This document shows, piece after piece, positions 8,912-18,322 of a stretch of 64,000 nucleotides of DNA. Both the position numbers and the translations under genes were made by a program. The stretch's first letter is position 1, and each line of letters starts with the position of its first letter. The notes beneath the pieces are model-generated. The model was not told where the DNA came from. It searched no databases and saw only the letters and a list, made by a program, of their open reading frames with translations. Source of the stretch: Planctomycetota bacterium (lineage in GTDB: Bacteria; Planctomycetota; Phycisphaerae; WQYP01); assembly GCA_021818445.1 (NCBI GenBank), contig JAKAEB010000002.1:61457-125456 (forward strand). The letters run 5' to 3'.

Positions 8912-10158
8912 ACACCCCCAATGCCATACCAAACAGTAAACCGGCCTCGCAGTGGTTTCTACGCATCTTGGGTTTACTGATTGCTGCGGGCGTGTTGATA
9001 CGAATTGTGTTAGCGCTGATCCATCCGCTCACATTTCCCGATTCACTTGATTACCTGCATCTGGCGCACAGCATTGAACGCGGTGCGCCCTATCGAGTGA
9101 CCGGTATGTATGCCAAACGCCTGCCAGGCTATCCGATTTTTATGGCGGGTGTATTAATGACGGACGGTGGCCATGAGATGGGGATATTAATTTGGCAGGC
9201 ACTGATAAGCGGAGGACTGATTTATCTCGCCTGGCGACTCGGCAGACAAGTTGATCCCCTGGTTGGATTATTATCCGCGGCATTGGTTGCCATCGACCCC
9301 CTGCTGATTGGTTTTTCAGCATCCTATCTGAGCGAAACGATTTTTACAGCCGCGTTTCTCCTTACACTGCTTTTTTATATCCAGTGCTGCGAACAAAAAA
9401 ATAACTGGTGGCGTATTGGCGTTTTTGCAATCCTGTTTGTCGTCGATATCTACATACGGGCAGAAATAGCCCTCTGCATTTTTCCCTTACTGATCTATTT
9501 TACATTCGCTGCCGGGAGAAAAGATTGCAGGCAGCGTGCAGTTAAGTCGCTGGTGGTACTGGCAATTATTATCGCCGGCCTGATGCCATGGTGGGTGCGC
9601 AATTGGGAACTGTTTCACAGTAATTTTTTTCGCTTTTCAACTCTGGAAGGGATCAGTCTTTACGAGTCGGTTTATCACGGTGCCACCGGAGGGCCGCGCC
9701 AATCGCGCATTAAATGGCCAACATATATGAAGAAGTTAAATGAGAGCGAACGCGACGACCGTTGGACAAGCATGGCTTTTGCCGCGATTCGTAAGCATCC
9801 GTGGCGAGTTGGCCGCCTTGCATTTATAAAACTTGGACGGACATGGTCTCCTTGGCTGCATGCCAAAGGGTTCCGCAATCCGGCGGTAAATGTTCTGCTG
9901 ACATTCTGGTATTTGGTTCAATATTTGTTCGCCATCGTCGGTCTCTGGCATCTCTGGCTTCACCGACGAAACACGTTGCTGGCCGTCACACTTATTCCAA
10001 TCCTATACTTGACGGCAATGCATGCGTTGTTTCTGGGCAGCGTACGCTACCGCGTGCCGTTGATTCCTCTTCTCTGTTTTTTGGCGGCTATCGGCGTGCG
10101 GCAGCTATATTCCGCCATGATGGCTGGTCGTTTGCGCCCGGCGGCCCGTCGCGAATAG
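8908..10158 (+). CDS. GT39/GT83-type integral membrane glycosyltransferase
   Basis: 416 residues with about ten predicted membrane segments. The first luminal/periplasmic loop holds the acidic motif FPDSLDYLHLA expected for polyprenyl-phosphate-sugar glycosyltransferases of the PMT/ArnT superfamily, followed by the RLPGYPIFMAG segment typical of the family. It would transfer a sugar from a lipid-phosphate carrier to a protein, lipid or glycan on the outer face of the membrane; the acceptor cannot be deduced. Its ATG overlaps the tilS stop. Confidence 0.8.
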   Translation: MNTPNAIPNSKPASQWFLRILGLLIAAGVLIRIVLALIHPLTFPDSLDYLHLAHSIERGAPYRVTGMYAKRLPGYPIFMAGVLMTDGGHEMGILIWQALISGGLIYLAWRLGRQVDPLVGLLSAALVAIDPLLIGFSASYLSETIFTAAFLLTLLFYIQCCEQKNNWWRIGVFAILFVVDIYIRAEIALCIFPLLIYFTFAAGRKDCRQRAVKSLVVLAIIIAGLMPWWVRNWELFHSNFFRFSTLEGISLYESVYHGATGGPRQSRIKWPTYMKKLNESERDDRWTSMAFAAIRKHPWRVGRLAFIKLGRTWSPWLHAKGFRNPAVNVLLTFWYLVQYLFAIVGLWHLWLHRRNTLLAVTLIPILYLTAMHALFLGSVRYRVPLIPLLCFLAAIGVRQLYSAMMAGRLRPAARRE

Positions 10159-10279
10159 GCGTGCGGCCAAGCGTCGGCAAATAATACCCATTCCGCACAT
10201 AATAATTCTGCGTTTCGGCATCGGCGTTGTATCCGCTACCGCCCATCGGAATTTCATTTTCAGCAAATGCGACCATCAA
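10148..10279 (-). pseudogene. RHS-repeat core remnant
   Basis: On the minus strand a short reading frame contains YNADAETQNYYVRNGYYLPT followed by LGRTPIRD. This closely follows the RHS-associated core consensus (YDAETGLYYVRNRYYxPxLGRWxxRDP). Only about 40 residues survive. There is no upstream RHS repeat region, and the normal Arg-Trp after LGR is lost. The far end overlaps the last codons of the plus-strand glycosyltransferase. I read it as a decayed fragment of a large RHS/YD-repeat gene. The match is from memory of the motif, not from a search. Confidence 0.55.
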
Positions 10280-10810
10280 TCGGCCCCAAAACTGGAATGA
10301 ATAGGCCGCAACCTAACGCGCCGGGGTACACGGTGCAAGGAGCGCACGACGATATTTCGCACGCGAATGCGTCATTCGCTAGCGCGCCGGGACAAGCCCG
10401 GCGGCTCGCTGGGCCGTTCTCATACCCAATATTTTAACTGTTAACTTTGCGAACCTCGCGGTGAGGAAAACGATTTTGCACTGCCGAGAGCGCCGAGAGC
10501 GCGAAGACCTGCGCACCTGATGAGTTAGTATTTTTTATTTATCTCCGTGACTCCGCGGCTCTGTGCGAGATATAAAAACCTCTCTGTGTGAAATAATGTA
10601 TCATGCCGTTGGCATGATGATGCTTGTTTTTTTAGCGCGCAGAGTTGGCTATAGATAAGGGGATGAAAAAAGAGCGGGATAACCTTAAATAGAGGTGGGG
10701 TTGCCGGGTGGCGACCCTAGGTACCACTCGGAAATCATAGGCAGTATTTAGTCTCACAAGAAATGCGACAATGCAAGAAAGTTGGGTTAAAATAGAGTCA
10801 TTGGAGCGAC
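10280..10810. other. Non-coding stretch with hairpins and short repeats
   Basis: About 530 bases without a convincing gene. Visible structure: a hairpin CGCCGGG-acaag-CCCGGCG near 10385-10405; a tandem nine-base repeat GCCGAGAGC at about 10481-10499; a run of CTCxGTG-like words near 10543-10575 (ctccgtgactccgcggctct); and a hairpin with eight-base arms, GGGTTGCC at 10698-10705 and GGCGACCC at 10710-10717, about 95 bases before the AsmA-like gene. The CTCCGTG words resemble dispersed noncoding repeats seen in environmental genomes. No clear terminator T-tract follows any of these hairpins. Confidence 0.5.
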
Positions 10811-13800
10811 ATGGAATCGTTGCATCAGTATCCTAGGGGTAATCCCGCCAAATGGTGGAAGACGCAGTCCATCGGACACGCTCATCGTGCACCACAGTCC
10901 ACATTTATTGGCTCCATGCGGCGATGGATCGGCTTAATAACGCTTCTGGTGCTTGCGTCTGTTGTCGGCGGCGTCATTTACATGACCAACTCCAGGCGTT
11001 TGGCGGGCATGGCTCAAATATTACTCTCCAATGCACTTGATGGTCGCGTGACCGTTAAATCCGCCCATCTGTCTTTTTCCGGTGTTCTGCAGTTGTCCGG
11101 TGTGCGGTTGGTGACACGCGTAGGCAAGGCAAAAACCGAACTGTTTTCTGCCGATGCGGTACGAGTCCACTTCAACTGGGTCAGCCTTATCAGCGGGAGG
11201 CTGAGGGCATCACGTGTTGTTGCCATTCGTCCCGTTTTGAATCTGGTGGAGGATATCGATAACGGGCAATGGAATTATCAGAGCTTTCTGCATCATCCGC
11301 AAGATTTTAATCCGACTACGCGGGCGCACCGTTCGCATAGTCAAGCAATCTCGGGGCCTTCATCCCAAAGAATGATTCATCTGCCGGCCATCACACTTGC
11401 AGGGGCGGTGGTACGATGGGGCGTCATCCGCAATGGGGTATATTCGACGGCGGGTGCAAGCACGATTAATGGCGTATTGCGACCATTGCACCGCTCGCAT
11501 GTACTTTACGCCATCAGCATTCACCAGCAATCAGTTAATGGACGTCCAGCACTTGATCTCCATGGCAGTTGGAATATTGCAACACGCAGCTTTCAAGCCA
11601 ATATCCCTCAGCTAAGACTCAATAAGGCTTTGCGACGCAGCCTGCCTCCGGCACTGCAACATCTTTGGCGGCATCTGAATTTACGCGGCCAAATTTCGCA
11701 GATACATTTCGGCATTGGTCCTTCATCACCTATGGACGTTGAAGCGCAGCTCGATGGGGTGTCGCTTGCCATACCCTACAAAAGCCGGCGGCTGGGTTTG
11801 ACACCCATTCCCATCCGTAATTTGACTGGAAGTGTGCAGTTCAGCGGCAATGCGCTCGCGATTGATAAACTCAACGGCGTAGCGATGGGATGGCATTTTG
11901 TCGTCCCGACGGCACATTTTGACGGTTTCGGACATGGCAGGCGATTCAGCGTTACGGTCAATATGCCCCATTTGAAATTGCCCGCCCGATACCCCGCTAT
12001 CTTCCGAACCTCCAATTTTCGATTGGTCGATGGCATCTTTTATCGCCTTCGCCCGCGAGGCCTACTTAACATGACCGTCAGCGTTACGCGGTCTTTGAGG
12101 CACGGAGACATTCACGTTGCGGGAATCATTGACTGCAAAAATTTGTCCGCTCGCTACGTGCATTTTCCCTATCCCCTTCATGATGTACATGGGTTGATTC
12201 GATTTACCTCGCACCGTATTCATTTTGTAAACGTTCGGGCCATCGCGGAAACGTTTCCGGTAACGCTCAATGGTCTCGTATCCATTGATGAAGCCGGCGG
12301 TCCTATTAATCTGACGATCACCTCGCCGAGGGGCTATTTTGATCAGCGTCTGGCAGCATGTCTGCCGGAAAATATCAAACCAATCTGGAACAAATTTACC
12401 CCTGTCGGCTACGGTGCCTTCCGAGCGAACGTAACCCGCCCGGCGGGCCAGAATTCCAGTCCAAAAATTGTACTGCACATCTTTCCACAGGATGTAACTG
12501 GCTACTACCATGACTTTCCGTATGTGATGCACCATGTCAAGGGCGAAATATACTTTTCGGATCGAAGAACCAAGATTATCAAGCTCATGGCCCCCGTCGG
12601 AAAGCATGGATCAATTACCTTTTCGGGAAATGTGGATTATCGCTCCGGCTCACTTTCTTCGATGCAGCCGCATGTGCATCTGGTTGCCACCCACCTGCCC
12701 GTCAACGCGGCCATGCTTTACAGCCTCCCGAGGTCTTTTGAGCATGCGCTGGCCCCATTTCATGCACGCCATGGCTATGTCGATGTCAATGCCATGATCA
12801 CGCGCGGGGTAAATGGCGCCCCCGCCGTCAACGGTATATTGACTTTGGTGGGTGCGGCACTGCACCCTAAACTGCTGCCGTGGCCTTTGACGAATGTGTC
12901 CGCCCAGGTTGCATTAAGCCCCGGCCATTTTTTGGTGAATTCGATTGTCGGACAGATTGCCGGTAATCCGGCAAGCTCGGTTCACGCTTCTGTGGCGATA
13001 CTTGAACCCCATCACGGGCCCGTTACCGTTTCGGCCCTCGGCAAGTGGAATGGAATGGCCATCACCTCGGTTCCGCCGCCGCAAATACACAGTTCCTACC
13101 GCAAATTGTGGAAAAAATATCGCCCGGCGGGAAACCTTGCGGGCGGCTTTCAGATTGCCATGTCGATTCCTCGCCATGGCGAGCATTCCTTGTGGAGCGA
13201 TATTAATAAATTATCCATCCAACTCCGACCCGACGACATGACAATTTCTCCCACGGCGTTTCCCGCACCGGTGCGCCATGTCGCGGGGCTTATCAACATA
13301 TCCGATGGAAAAGTGGATATTCAATCGCTTACGGCAGATGCCGGCCCAATCGCACTGACCACATCGGGCCAGTACATCCCTGCAACTGGCTCGCTGAAGC
13401 TGCAAGCGCTGGCAAAAGCACCGCATGTGTCAGAAAAATGGCTTGGTTTGCTTCCTGTGCCCGCACAAAAGGTGATTGCTGAGCTTCATCCTCAAGGCCG
13501 TTTTGAATTGTATTTTACCAACCTTGAAAGGCGTATTGAAAAGTCCGGTCCGGGTTGGAAATTCGTCGGCTCACTCGCGCTGCGCCGCTTCACCATCGAT
13601 CACATCCTTAAAGCTGTCATCGGCCGCGGAACCGTCACCATCGCTGGTGATTTGGATGCACATGAGACAGTTCCCAATCTGGCAGGGGAATTCCACCTGC
13701 GACATGTTTTGATTGCCGGTCATAAGGTGCGGGCCTTGAAGGGGGAAGTTACTGGGGATCGGATCAATAATACGTTAAGCATCAATCACATTTCGGGCAG

Positions 13801-14461
13801 CGTCGCGTCGGGGTTGCTCAGCGGACAGGTAGTACTTCACTTCAAGCCGAAGGTTGCTATGTCCGCCAATTTCAAGCTGTCTAACGCCCAACTGGCCAGT
13901 CTGCTGAAAACTCAGCCCATGTCGAAGTTGGCCGATGCCACCATTATTCCCAACGCAAAAACCGTATTGAAGACCGGAAAGTCGCCGCGTATCAGCTCCG
14001 GGCTGGTCAACGCCAAATTGCATTTTGCCCAGTTGCTTGGGCACCTCAGCAGCACCCACGGCTACGGTAATCTGGTCATTACCAAAGCCAGCATTTACAA
14101 CGTTCCGCTATCGATGGGACTGTTGCAGATTGCCACACTCAGACTGCCTGTAAGTTCGGCATTTGACCGTGCCAAGGTGGATTACACCATCCAGGGTAAC
14201 TCTGTAAAATTTAGCAAAATTCAGCTTCACAGCCCTGGTGTGGATTTGTTGGGCCAAGGCACGATGGATTTAAATAATCAGCACGTCGATCTGGAGCTTA
14301 TCACCCAGTCACCATCGGGAACATCCATCCCGATACTTGGACTGTTTGTCGGCATGGCAAGATCGCAATTACTTCAATTGCATGTGCACGGCCCGATCAG
14401 CCATCCGCACATTACGCCCATTCCCCTGCGCATATTGGCGCTACCATTTGGCGAGCCATAA
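10811..14461 (+). CDS. AsmA-like/DUF3971 giant envelope protein
   Basis: 1216 residues. A single N-terminal membrane anchor (about residues 37-59) is followed by a very long beta-rich region facing the periplasm, as in the AsmA/TamB/YhdP family thought to bridge inner and outer membranes in lipid transport. The opening after the anchor (ILLSNALDGRVTVKSAHLSF) and the C-terminal part with LLGQGTMDLNNQHVDLEL are typical of AsmA-type domains. The ATG at 10811 has GGAG four bases upstream; an in-frame ATG just before the anchor (about codon 36) is a possible alternative start. A role in outer-membrane lipid homeostasis is inferred from the family only. Confidence 0.75.
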   Translation: MESLHQYPRGNPAKWWKTQSIGHAHRAPQSTFIGSMRRWIGLITLLVLASVVGGVIYMTNSRRLAGMAQILLSNALDGRVTVKSAHLSFSGVLQLSGVRLVTRVGKAKTELFSADAVRVHFNWVSLISGRLRASRVVAIRPVLNLVEDIDNGQWNYQSFLHHPQDFNPTTRAHRSHSQAISGPSSQRMIHLPAITLAGAVVRWGVIRNGVYSTAGASTINGVLRPLHRSHVLYAISIHQQSVNGRPALDLHGSWNIATRSFQANIPQLRLNKALRRSLPPALQHLWRHLNLRGQISQIHFGIGPSSPMDVEAQLDGVSLAIPYKSRRLGLTPIPIRNLTGSVQFSGNALAIDKLNGVAMGWHFVVPTAHFDGFGHGRRFSVTVNMPHLKLPARYPAIFRTSNFRLVDGIFYRLRPRGLLNMTVSVTRSLRHGDIHVAGIIDCKNLSARYVHFPYPLHDVHGLIRFTSHRIHFVNVRAIAETFPVTLNGLVSIDEAGGPINLTITSPRGYFDQRLAACLPENIKPIWNKFTPVGYGAFRANVTRPAGQNSSPKIVLHIFPQDVTGYYHDFPYVMHHVKGEIYFSDRRTKIIKLMAPVGKHGSITFSGNVDYRSGSLSSMQPHVHLVATHLPVNAAMLYSLPRSFEHALAPFHARHGYVDVNAMITRGVNGAPAVNGILTLVGAALHPKLLPWPLTNVSAQVALSPGHFLVNSIVGQIAGNPASSVHASVAILEPHHGPVTVSALGKWNGMAITSVPPPQIHSSYRKLWKKYRPAGNLAGGFQIAMSIPRHGEHSLWSDINKLSIQLRPDDMTISPTAFPAPVRHVAGLINISDGKVDIQSLTADAGPIALTTSGQYIPATGSLKLQALAKAPHVSEKWLGLLPVPAQKVIAELHPQGRFELYFTNLERRIEKSGPGWKFVGSLALRRFTIDHILKAVIGRGTVTIAGDLDAHETVPNLAGEFHLRHVLIAGHKVRALKGEVTGDRINNTLSINHISGSVASGLLSGQVVLHFKPKVAMSANFKLSNAQLASLLKTQPMSKLADATIIPNAKTVLKTGKSPRISSGLVNAKLHFAQLLGHLSSTHGYGNLVITKASIYNVPLSMGLLQIATLRLPVSSAFDRAKVDYTIQGNSVKFSKIQLHSPGVDLLGQGTMDLNNQHVDLELITQSPSGTSIPILGLFVGMARSQLLQLHVHGPISHPHITPIPLRILALPFGEP

Positions 14462-14579
14462 ATTATTGTCGCCTCCGATGGCCATCATGCGGAGCGCCGC
14501 CCGTCGTGCCTCCATGGCCCGCCCGGGTCACGGACGATATACTCTTAGCCGTCAGTTGCAGCCATATGGCTCATCGGTG

Positions 14580-14653
14580 GCGCTCGTAGCTCAGTTGGAT
14601 AGAGCGGCGGTTTCCTAAACCGCAGGTCACAGGTTCGATCCCTGTCGGGCGCA
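14580..14653 (+). tRNA. tRNA-Arg (anticodon CCU)
   Basis: A complete cloverleaf is visible. The acceptor arms GCGCTCG and CGGGCGC pair over seven bases with one G-U. The D arm is GCTC/GAGC. The anticodon stem is GCGGT/ACCGC around loop TTCCTAA, giving anticodon CCT, which reads AGG. The T arm is ACAGG-TTCGATC-CCTGT. The discriminator base is A at 14653, and the 3' CCA is not encoded (TAG follows). Confidence 0.95.
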
Positions 14654-14715
14654 TAGATTTGCATAACACAACTTTGAATGAGCTTTTAACCCTGGCACAT
14701 TGTCCCAGATCGGCT

Positions 14716-16299
14716 TCAGTTGGCACCGATGTGCGCCAATGTGCGAATGGTTGAAGTCAGAGGGTCAATGATCAACCACATGGGAAACAAACCCAACGCC
14801 AGATTGAATGCGACAAGCGGCACGAGAACGAGACGCTCCATCCGACTGAGTTTTTGAAAGTGTGAATACTCGGGGCGCGGGGATCCAAAAAATACGCGCT
14901 CGATAGTCCACAAAAGTGTGGCGATCATCAAAAACAGTCCCAAAATCACCGTCACCCCCAGTACCGCCTGCCAATGTGCAAAGGATGAAAATCCAAGTGA
15001 TGAGCCTTTCCCCGGATGCAGTCCAAATACGGATCGGGTAACTAAAAACTCACCGGCGAATAGACAGAAACCCGGCACCGCCATCGCCGCGATGAAACCG
15101 GGTAATGACAAACCAAACAGGCCGGGCATCAATTGAGATATCCCGCCGAGGCGGCTTAAATCGCGATGGCGAGCGCGAAGTTGCAGTACGTGGCACACCC
15201 ATAGCAAGCTGGCAAGCGTAATTACCGCTCCCACTGATTGAAGCATCGCTCCCTCGAGCGAACCGGAGGTAAACGCCAGGACACCCAATGTAATCAAACC
15301 GGCCTGGAGGCTGATCCAACTGGCAATAAGCCGCCCCAGATCATTTTGAGCCAGACCCGAAAGCGCAATCAATATGACGCCAATGCCCACTACCCAGGCA
15401 ATGCAAACGCGGATATGAGCCGACTGCAAATGCAGCAGAGGGCCGCCCAGCCGTTCAACGCAATAGGCTGCAAGCAAAAAATTGCCCCCCAGTACCAGCA
15501 TGGCCGACGCGCCGGTATTTTCACAACAAAAGTCGGGTAGCCAGATATGCAATCCCGGAATGCCAATCCGCAAACCCAGCGCAATCAATATCAACCAGAG
15601 AAACCACTGCGCGGTTGAAAGCCGGCCAGCGGCAACAATGGCCAAGTCATGACTCATCACCCAATGCGACAGGCCGGTGCGCTTTGCCGCCACCTCATGC
15701 ATCTGGTTGGCGTGGGGGGCAAGAAAAATGGCCGCAAACAGAAGTCCTGACGAGACGAGCGCCAGGAGTCCGAATTTAAGTGCGGCTGATTGCCGTCGTT
15801 CTCCCCCCCACAGGCCGGTAATAAAGTACATCGGAAAAATTGAAAGTATGAAGAATAATGCGAAGAGAAAAATATTTTCTGCGGCCAGCGCACCGATCAT
15901 AAAACCGGTTAGCAACATAATGGATATATAATAGGCTCGCAGTTGATGTCCGACGCCGTAACTTCCCACTGCCGTCAGCAGGCCAAGTGCTGCCGTGAAT
16001 AGAATCAGGTACAACGACAGGGCATCAACACCAACGAAATAGGCTGCATGCAGGGCCGGAATCCATGGCCATATCTGCATTAATTGAAAGTGACCACCCG
16101 CCGACGGTGCCCAGTTGAAAAGGCGTACGGCGACGGCGGCCAACACCACCATGCCTGCCATGGCGGCAATTGCTGTATTGCGAATGAGTTTGACGCGTGA
16201 TGCTGGCAGCAGGGCCACAATGGCGGATCCGACCAGCGGAAGAGCAATCAGCCACGTGAGTATTGCACTGTAATTAAATGATGCCAAACGGTGCTCCAT
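14716..16299 (-). CDS. NuoM-like complex I/Mrp antiporter-family subunit, key residues missing
   Basis: 527 residues, about 14 membrane helices, PF00361-type fold. NuoM-like landmarks are clear: WIPALHAAYFVGVDALSLYL near the N terminus, FPMYFITGLWGG, HIWLPDF, and FAGEFLV. However, the proton-path residues normally found in NuoM differ: the WE of FWEMMLVPMYF is FI here, the VK before TP is LR, the SHMGF histidine is Leu, and the lysine in LLKMG is absent. The protein is therefore unlikely to pump in the standard way. It follows the NuoL-like gene by ten bases. No other nuo subunit gene is in the window. The start at 16299 (MEHRLASF) is chosen from the family length. Confidence 0.75.
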   Translation of the reverse strand: MEHRLASFNYSAILTWLIALPLVGSAIVALLPASRVKLIRNTAIAAMAGMVVLAAVAVRLFNWAPSAGGHFQLMQIWPWIPALHAAYFVGVDALSLYLILFTAALGLLTAVGSYGVGHQLRAYYISIMLLTGFMIGALAAENIFLFALFFILSIFPMYFITGLWGGERRQSAALKFGLLALVSSGLLFAAIFLAPHANQMHEVAAKRTGLSHWVMSHDLAIVAAGRLSTAQWFLWLILIALGLRIGIPGLHIWLPDFCCENTGASAMLVLGGNFLLAAYCVERLGGPLLHLQSAHIRVCIAWVVGIGVILIALSGLAQNDLGRLIASWISLQAGLITLGVLAFTSGSLEGAMLQSVGAVITLASLLWVCHVLQLRARHRDLSRLGGISQLMPGLFGLSLPGFIAAMAVPGFCLFAGEFLVTRSVFGLHPGKGSSLGFSSFAHWQAVLGVTVILGLFLMIATLLWTIERVFFGSPRPEYSHFQKLSRMERLVLVPLVAFNLALGLFPMWLIIDPLTSTIRTLAHIGAN

Positions 16300-16309
16300 T
16301 AAAAATGGT

Positions 16310-18283
16310 TTACGACGAAGCCTGATGGTGTTCTTTACCCGCCGCGATATCCTCGATTGGTGGCATTCGGCGTCCGTGGGGTGGCCACCAGCGGAGAGTC
16401 CATAATCCCTCAAGAGTGGCTACCAGTAATCCCAGTGTCCCAATGCCCAATGCCAGCATCAGAACCAGCCAGCCCGAAAGCCACTCATCAATGCACGCCA
16501 GTGCAACCGAGATCATTCGAACAGGCCGCCCGAGCACAAAGCTGTACATCTCGGCAACATACATGTTGGCGGTGAGCCACCGACTCACCAGATTAGGTCC
16601 GGGCAGCCGGGCAATGCGTTTAAGCCATCCATCTCCACGGCTGTATAACAATCCAACCAGCAGCAGAGCAAAAAGAAATATCCACGGGATATAGGTTATC
16701 ACCCATCCGGCCGCCCCCTGCACGGGGAGTATGACTAGCTGACCTTCGTGGGAAATGGCGCGGTGGATAAGCATCGGCAAGTCTAAAAAAGAGGTGCCTG
16801 CCACCCAGGCTCCGGCAAGTAGAATCAATGGCGGAAATGTGTGCAAAGGTGATTCCCGGATGCTTGGCGAAGGCACCGCCAACGGCTTAATAATAAAAAT
16901 TCTCCACCACCAACGCATGAGTGATAACGTGATCACCGCCACCGCAATGAGCGGTACCCAGCTTAACAGCCTGCCCCACACACCCAACGCCGTGGCATAT
17001 GCATGTAATTTATTCAGGCCAAGCCGCATTGACCCGCCAGTACCCATGCGTGCTCCTCCCGTCAGCGCGACGATCAGTAACAATGAAAAAATAGTAGATA
17101 GTGGAAGCCGGCGCCATAGTCCGCCCAAACGGCCGATGTCCACCTCGCGATCGGACGCATGCACAACGGTTCCTGCGATCATCATTAATCCCGTCATGCC
17201 CAGAAGGCTGATGAGGGCGAAAGTCAGCCCCGCCGCACTCGATCCCGTCATAATGAATACCAGGGCCAAACCCGTAATGGAACTGGTGAGTCCGGCTAAA
17301 ATCTGCCGGATGTCGGTCTGCTCAAGGGTGCCAAGCGCGGCGATAAGTGCCGTGGCGGCGGCGGCAATCGCCAAAAACAATCGGGCGTCGCTATTGAAGA
17401 AAGGCAACAGCCGCTCGGCCAGAAATGGTGATGCACCAAGGATCAGATTGATCATCAGAAGGTAATTCGATGACGGTGCAGATTTTGAATATTCGTGTGG
17501 CCAGATTTGGAAAGGTATCTGCGCGCCAAAACCCAGCACACCCAGTCCGACCAGCACACCAGTTACGTCGCCACTTGAGAATCCGCCGACCGGATGTCCA
17601 CCCGCCAATGGAATCAACTTTGGCCACGGTGCTCCACCCGCCAGCCACTGCAACCCGCCCGTGACAGACCCGGCTGTCACTAACGCCAAGCTAGCACCGG
17701 CCAGACCAATTGGAATCAGCAGCGGCCCTGCCGCCAATAACCCCGGGCCCGCCACCGGCTCATCCCGGCTAAGCATCAACATCAACCATCCCATCAAGGC
17801 AGAAAGCAAAACCAAAGCGAGAAGTTCCAGCACGCTCACCGCCAAAAACGCACCGGCCATCGTTGCCAAAGCCCAGGCGGCAAAGGCGTAGTAGATACCC
17901 TGTGGTTCATTTTTTCTTACCGAAGCGCTTAAGTGAATTTGCCCCAGCAGGCAAATTAATAAAACTGCTATAAAGAATGCCACGCCCAGCGTATCGCTCC
18001 GAATTCCGATGGTAATCCATACCGGCTGGTTGATGAGTCCTACGCCGGGAATTTGCAGCCAGTGGAGTAAAAGTCCGGAGTTGGTGGCCGATACCGGTCG
18101 GCCGATATGGCCCAACTTCCACGCCACGCCCCCAATAGCCAACCCCACCGCCATTGCAAATCCGGTGATGGTGATAACGGATGGGGCTATGCCTTTTCTA
18201 TCAGGCCGAATGTAGTTAATTAACCCCGTAATGATTAACACCAGCAGTGCTAAAAGAAAGATAAAACTTGGATGATGGATCAT
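16310..18283 (-). CDS. NuoL-like complex I/Mrp antiporter-family subunit, key residues missing
   Basis: 657 residues, about 16 membrane helices. It aligns by eye with NuoL/MrpA: IRSDTLGVAFF matches the usual VDxLS strand, and GAQIPFQIWPHE matches the GKSAQLPLHTWLPD helix. The lysine of GKSAQ is Phe here, the WE of helix 5 is absent, and the HAFFKALLFL motif of the helix carrying His and Lys reads LISLLGMTGLMMI. The start at 18283 has GGGA six to seven bases upstream, better than 18301. It lies 39 bases downstream of fpg on the same strand. A partner role with the NuoM-like gene is likely; electron input subunits are not nearby. Confidence 0.7.
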   Translation of the reverse strand: MIHHPSFIFLLALLVLIITGLINYIRPDRKGIAPSVITITGFAMAVGLAIGGVAWKLGHIGRPVSATNSGLLLHWLQIPGVGLINQPVWITIGIRSDTLGVAFFIAVLLICLLGQIHLSASVRKNEPQGIYYAFAAWALATMAGAFLAVSVLELLALVLLSALMGWLMLMLSRDEPVAGPGLLAAGPLLIPIGLAGASLALVTAGSVTGGLQWLAGGAPWPKLIPLAGGHPVGGFSSGDVTGVLVGLGVLGFGAQIPFQIWPHEYSKSAPSSNYLLMINLILGASPFLAERLLPFFNSDARLFLAIAAAATALIAALGTLEQTDIRQILAGLTSSITGLALVFIMTGSSAAGLTFALISLLGMTGLMMIAGTVVHASDREVDIGRLGGLWRRLPLSTIFSLLLIVALTGGARMGTGGSMRLGLNKLHAYATALGVWGRLLSWVPLIAVAVITLSLMRWWWRIFIIKPLAVPSPSIRESPLHTFPPLILLAGAWVAGTSFLDLPMLIHRAISHEGQLVILPVQGAAGWVITYIPWIFLFALLLVGLLYSRGDGWLKRIARLPGPNLVSRWLTANMYVAEMYSFVLGRPVRMISVALACIDEWLSGWLVLMLALGIGTLGLLVATLEGLWTLRWWPPHGRRMPPIEDIAAGKEHHQASS

Positions 18284-18322
18284 ACTTATTCCCATCGGCA
18301 ACCGCCGGCCTGAATTCTACCT

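Noticed and set aside
16755..17465. Long plus-strand frame of 236 codons
   Set aside because: Lies fully antisense to the NuoL-like gene, whose translation has clear membrane helices and family motifs.
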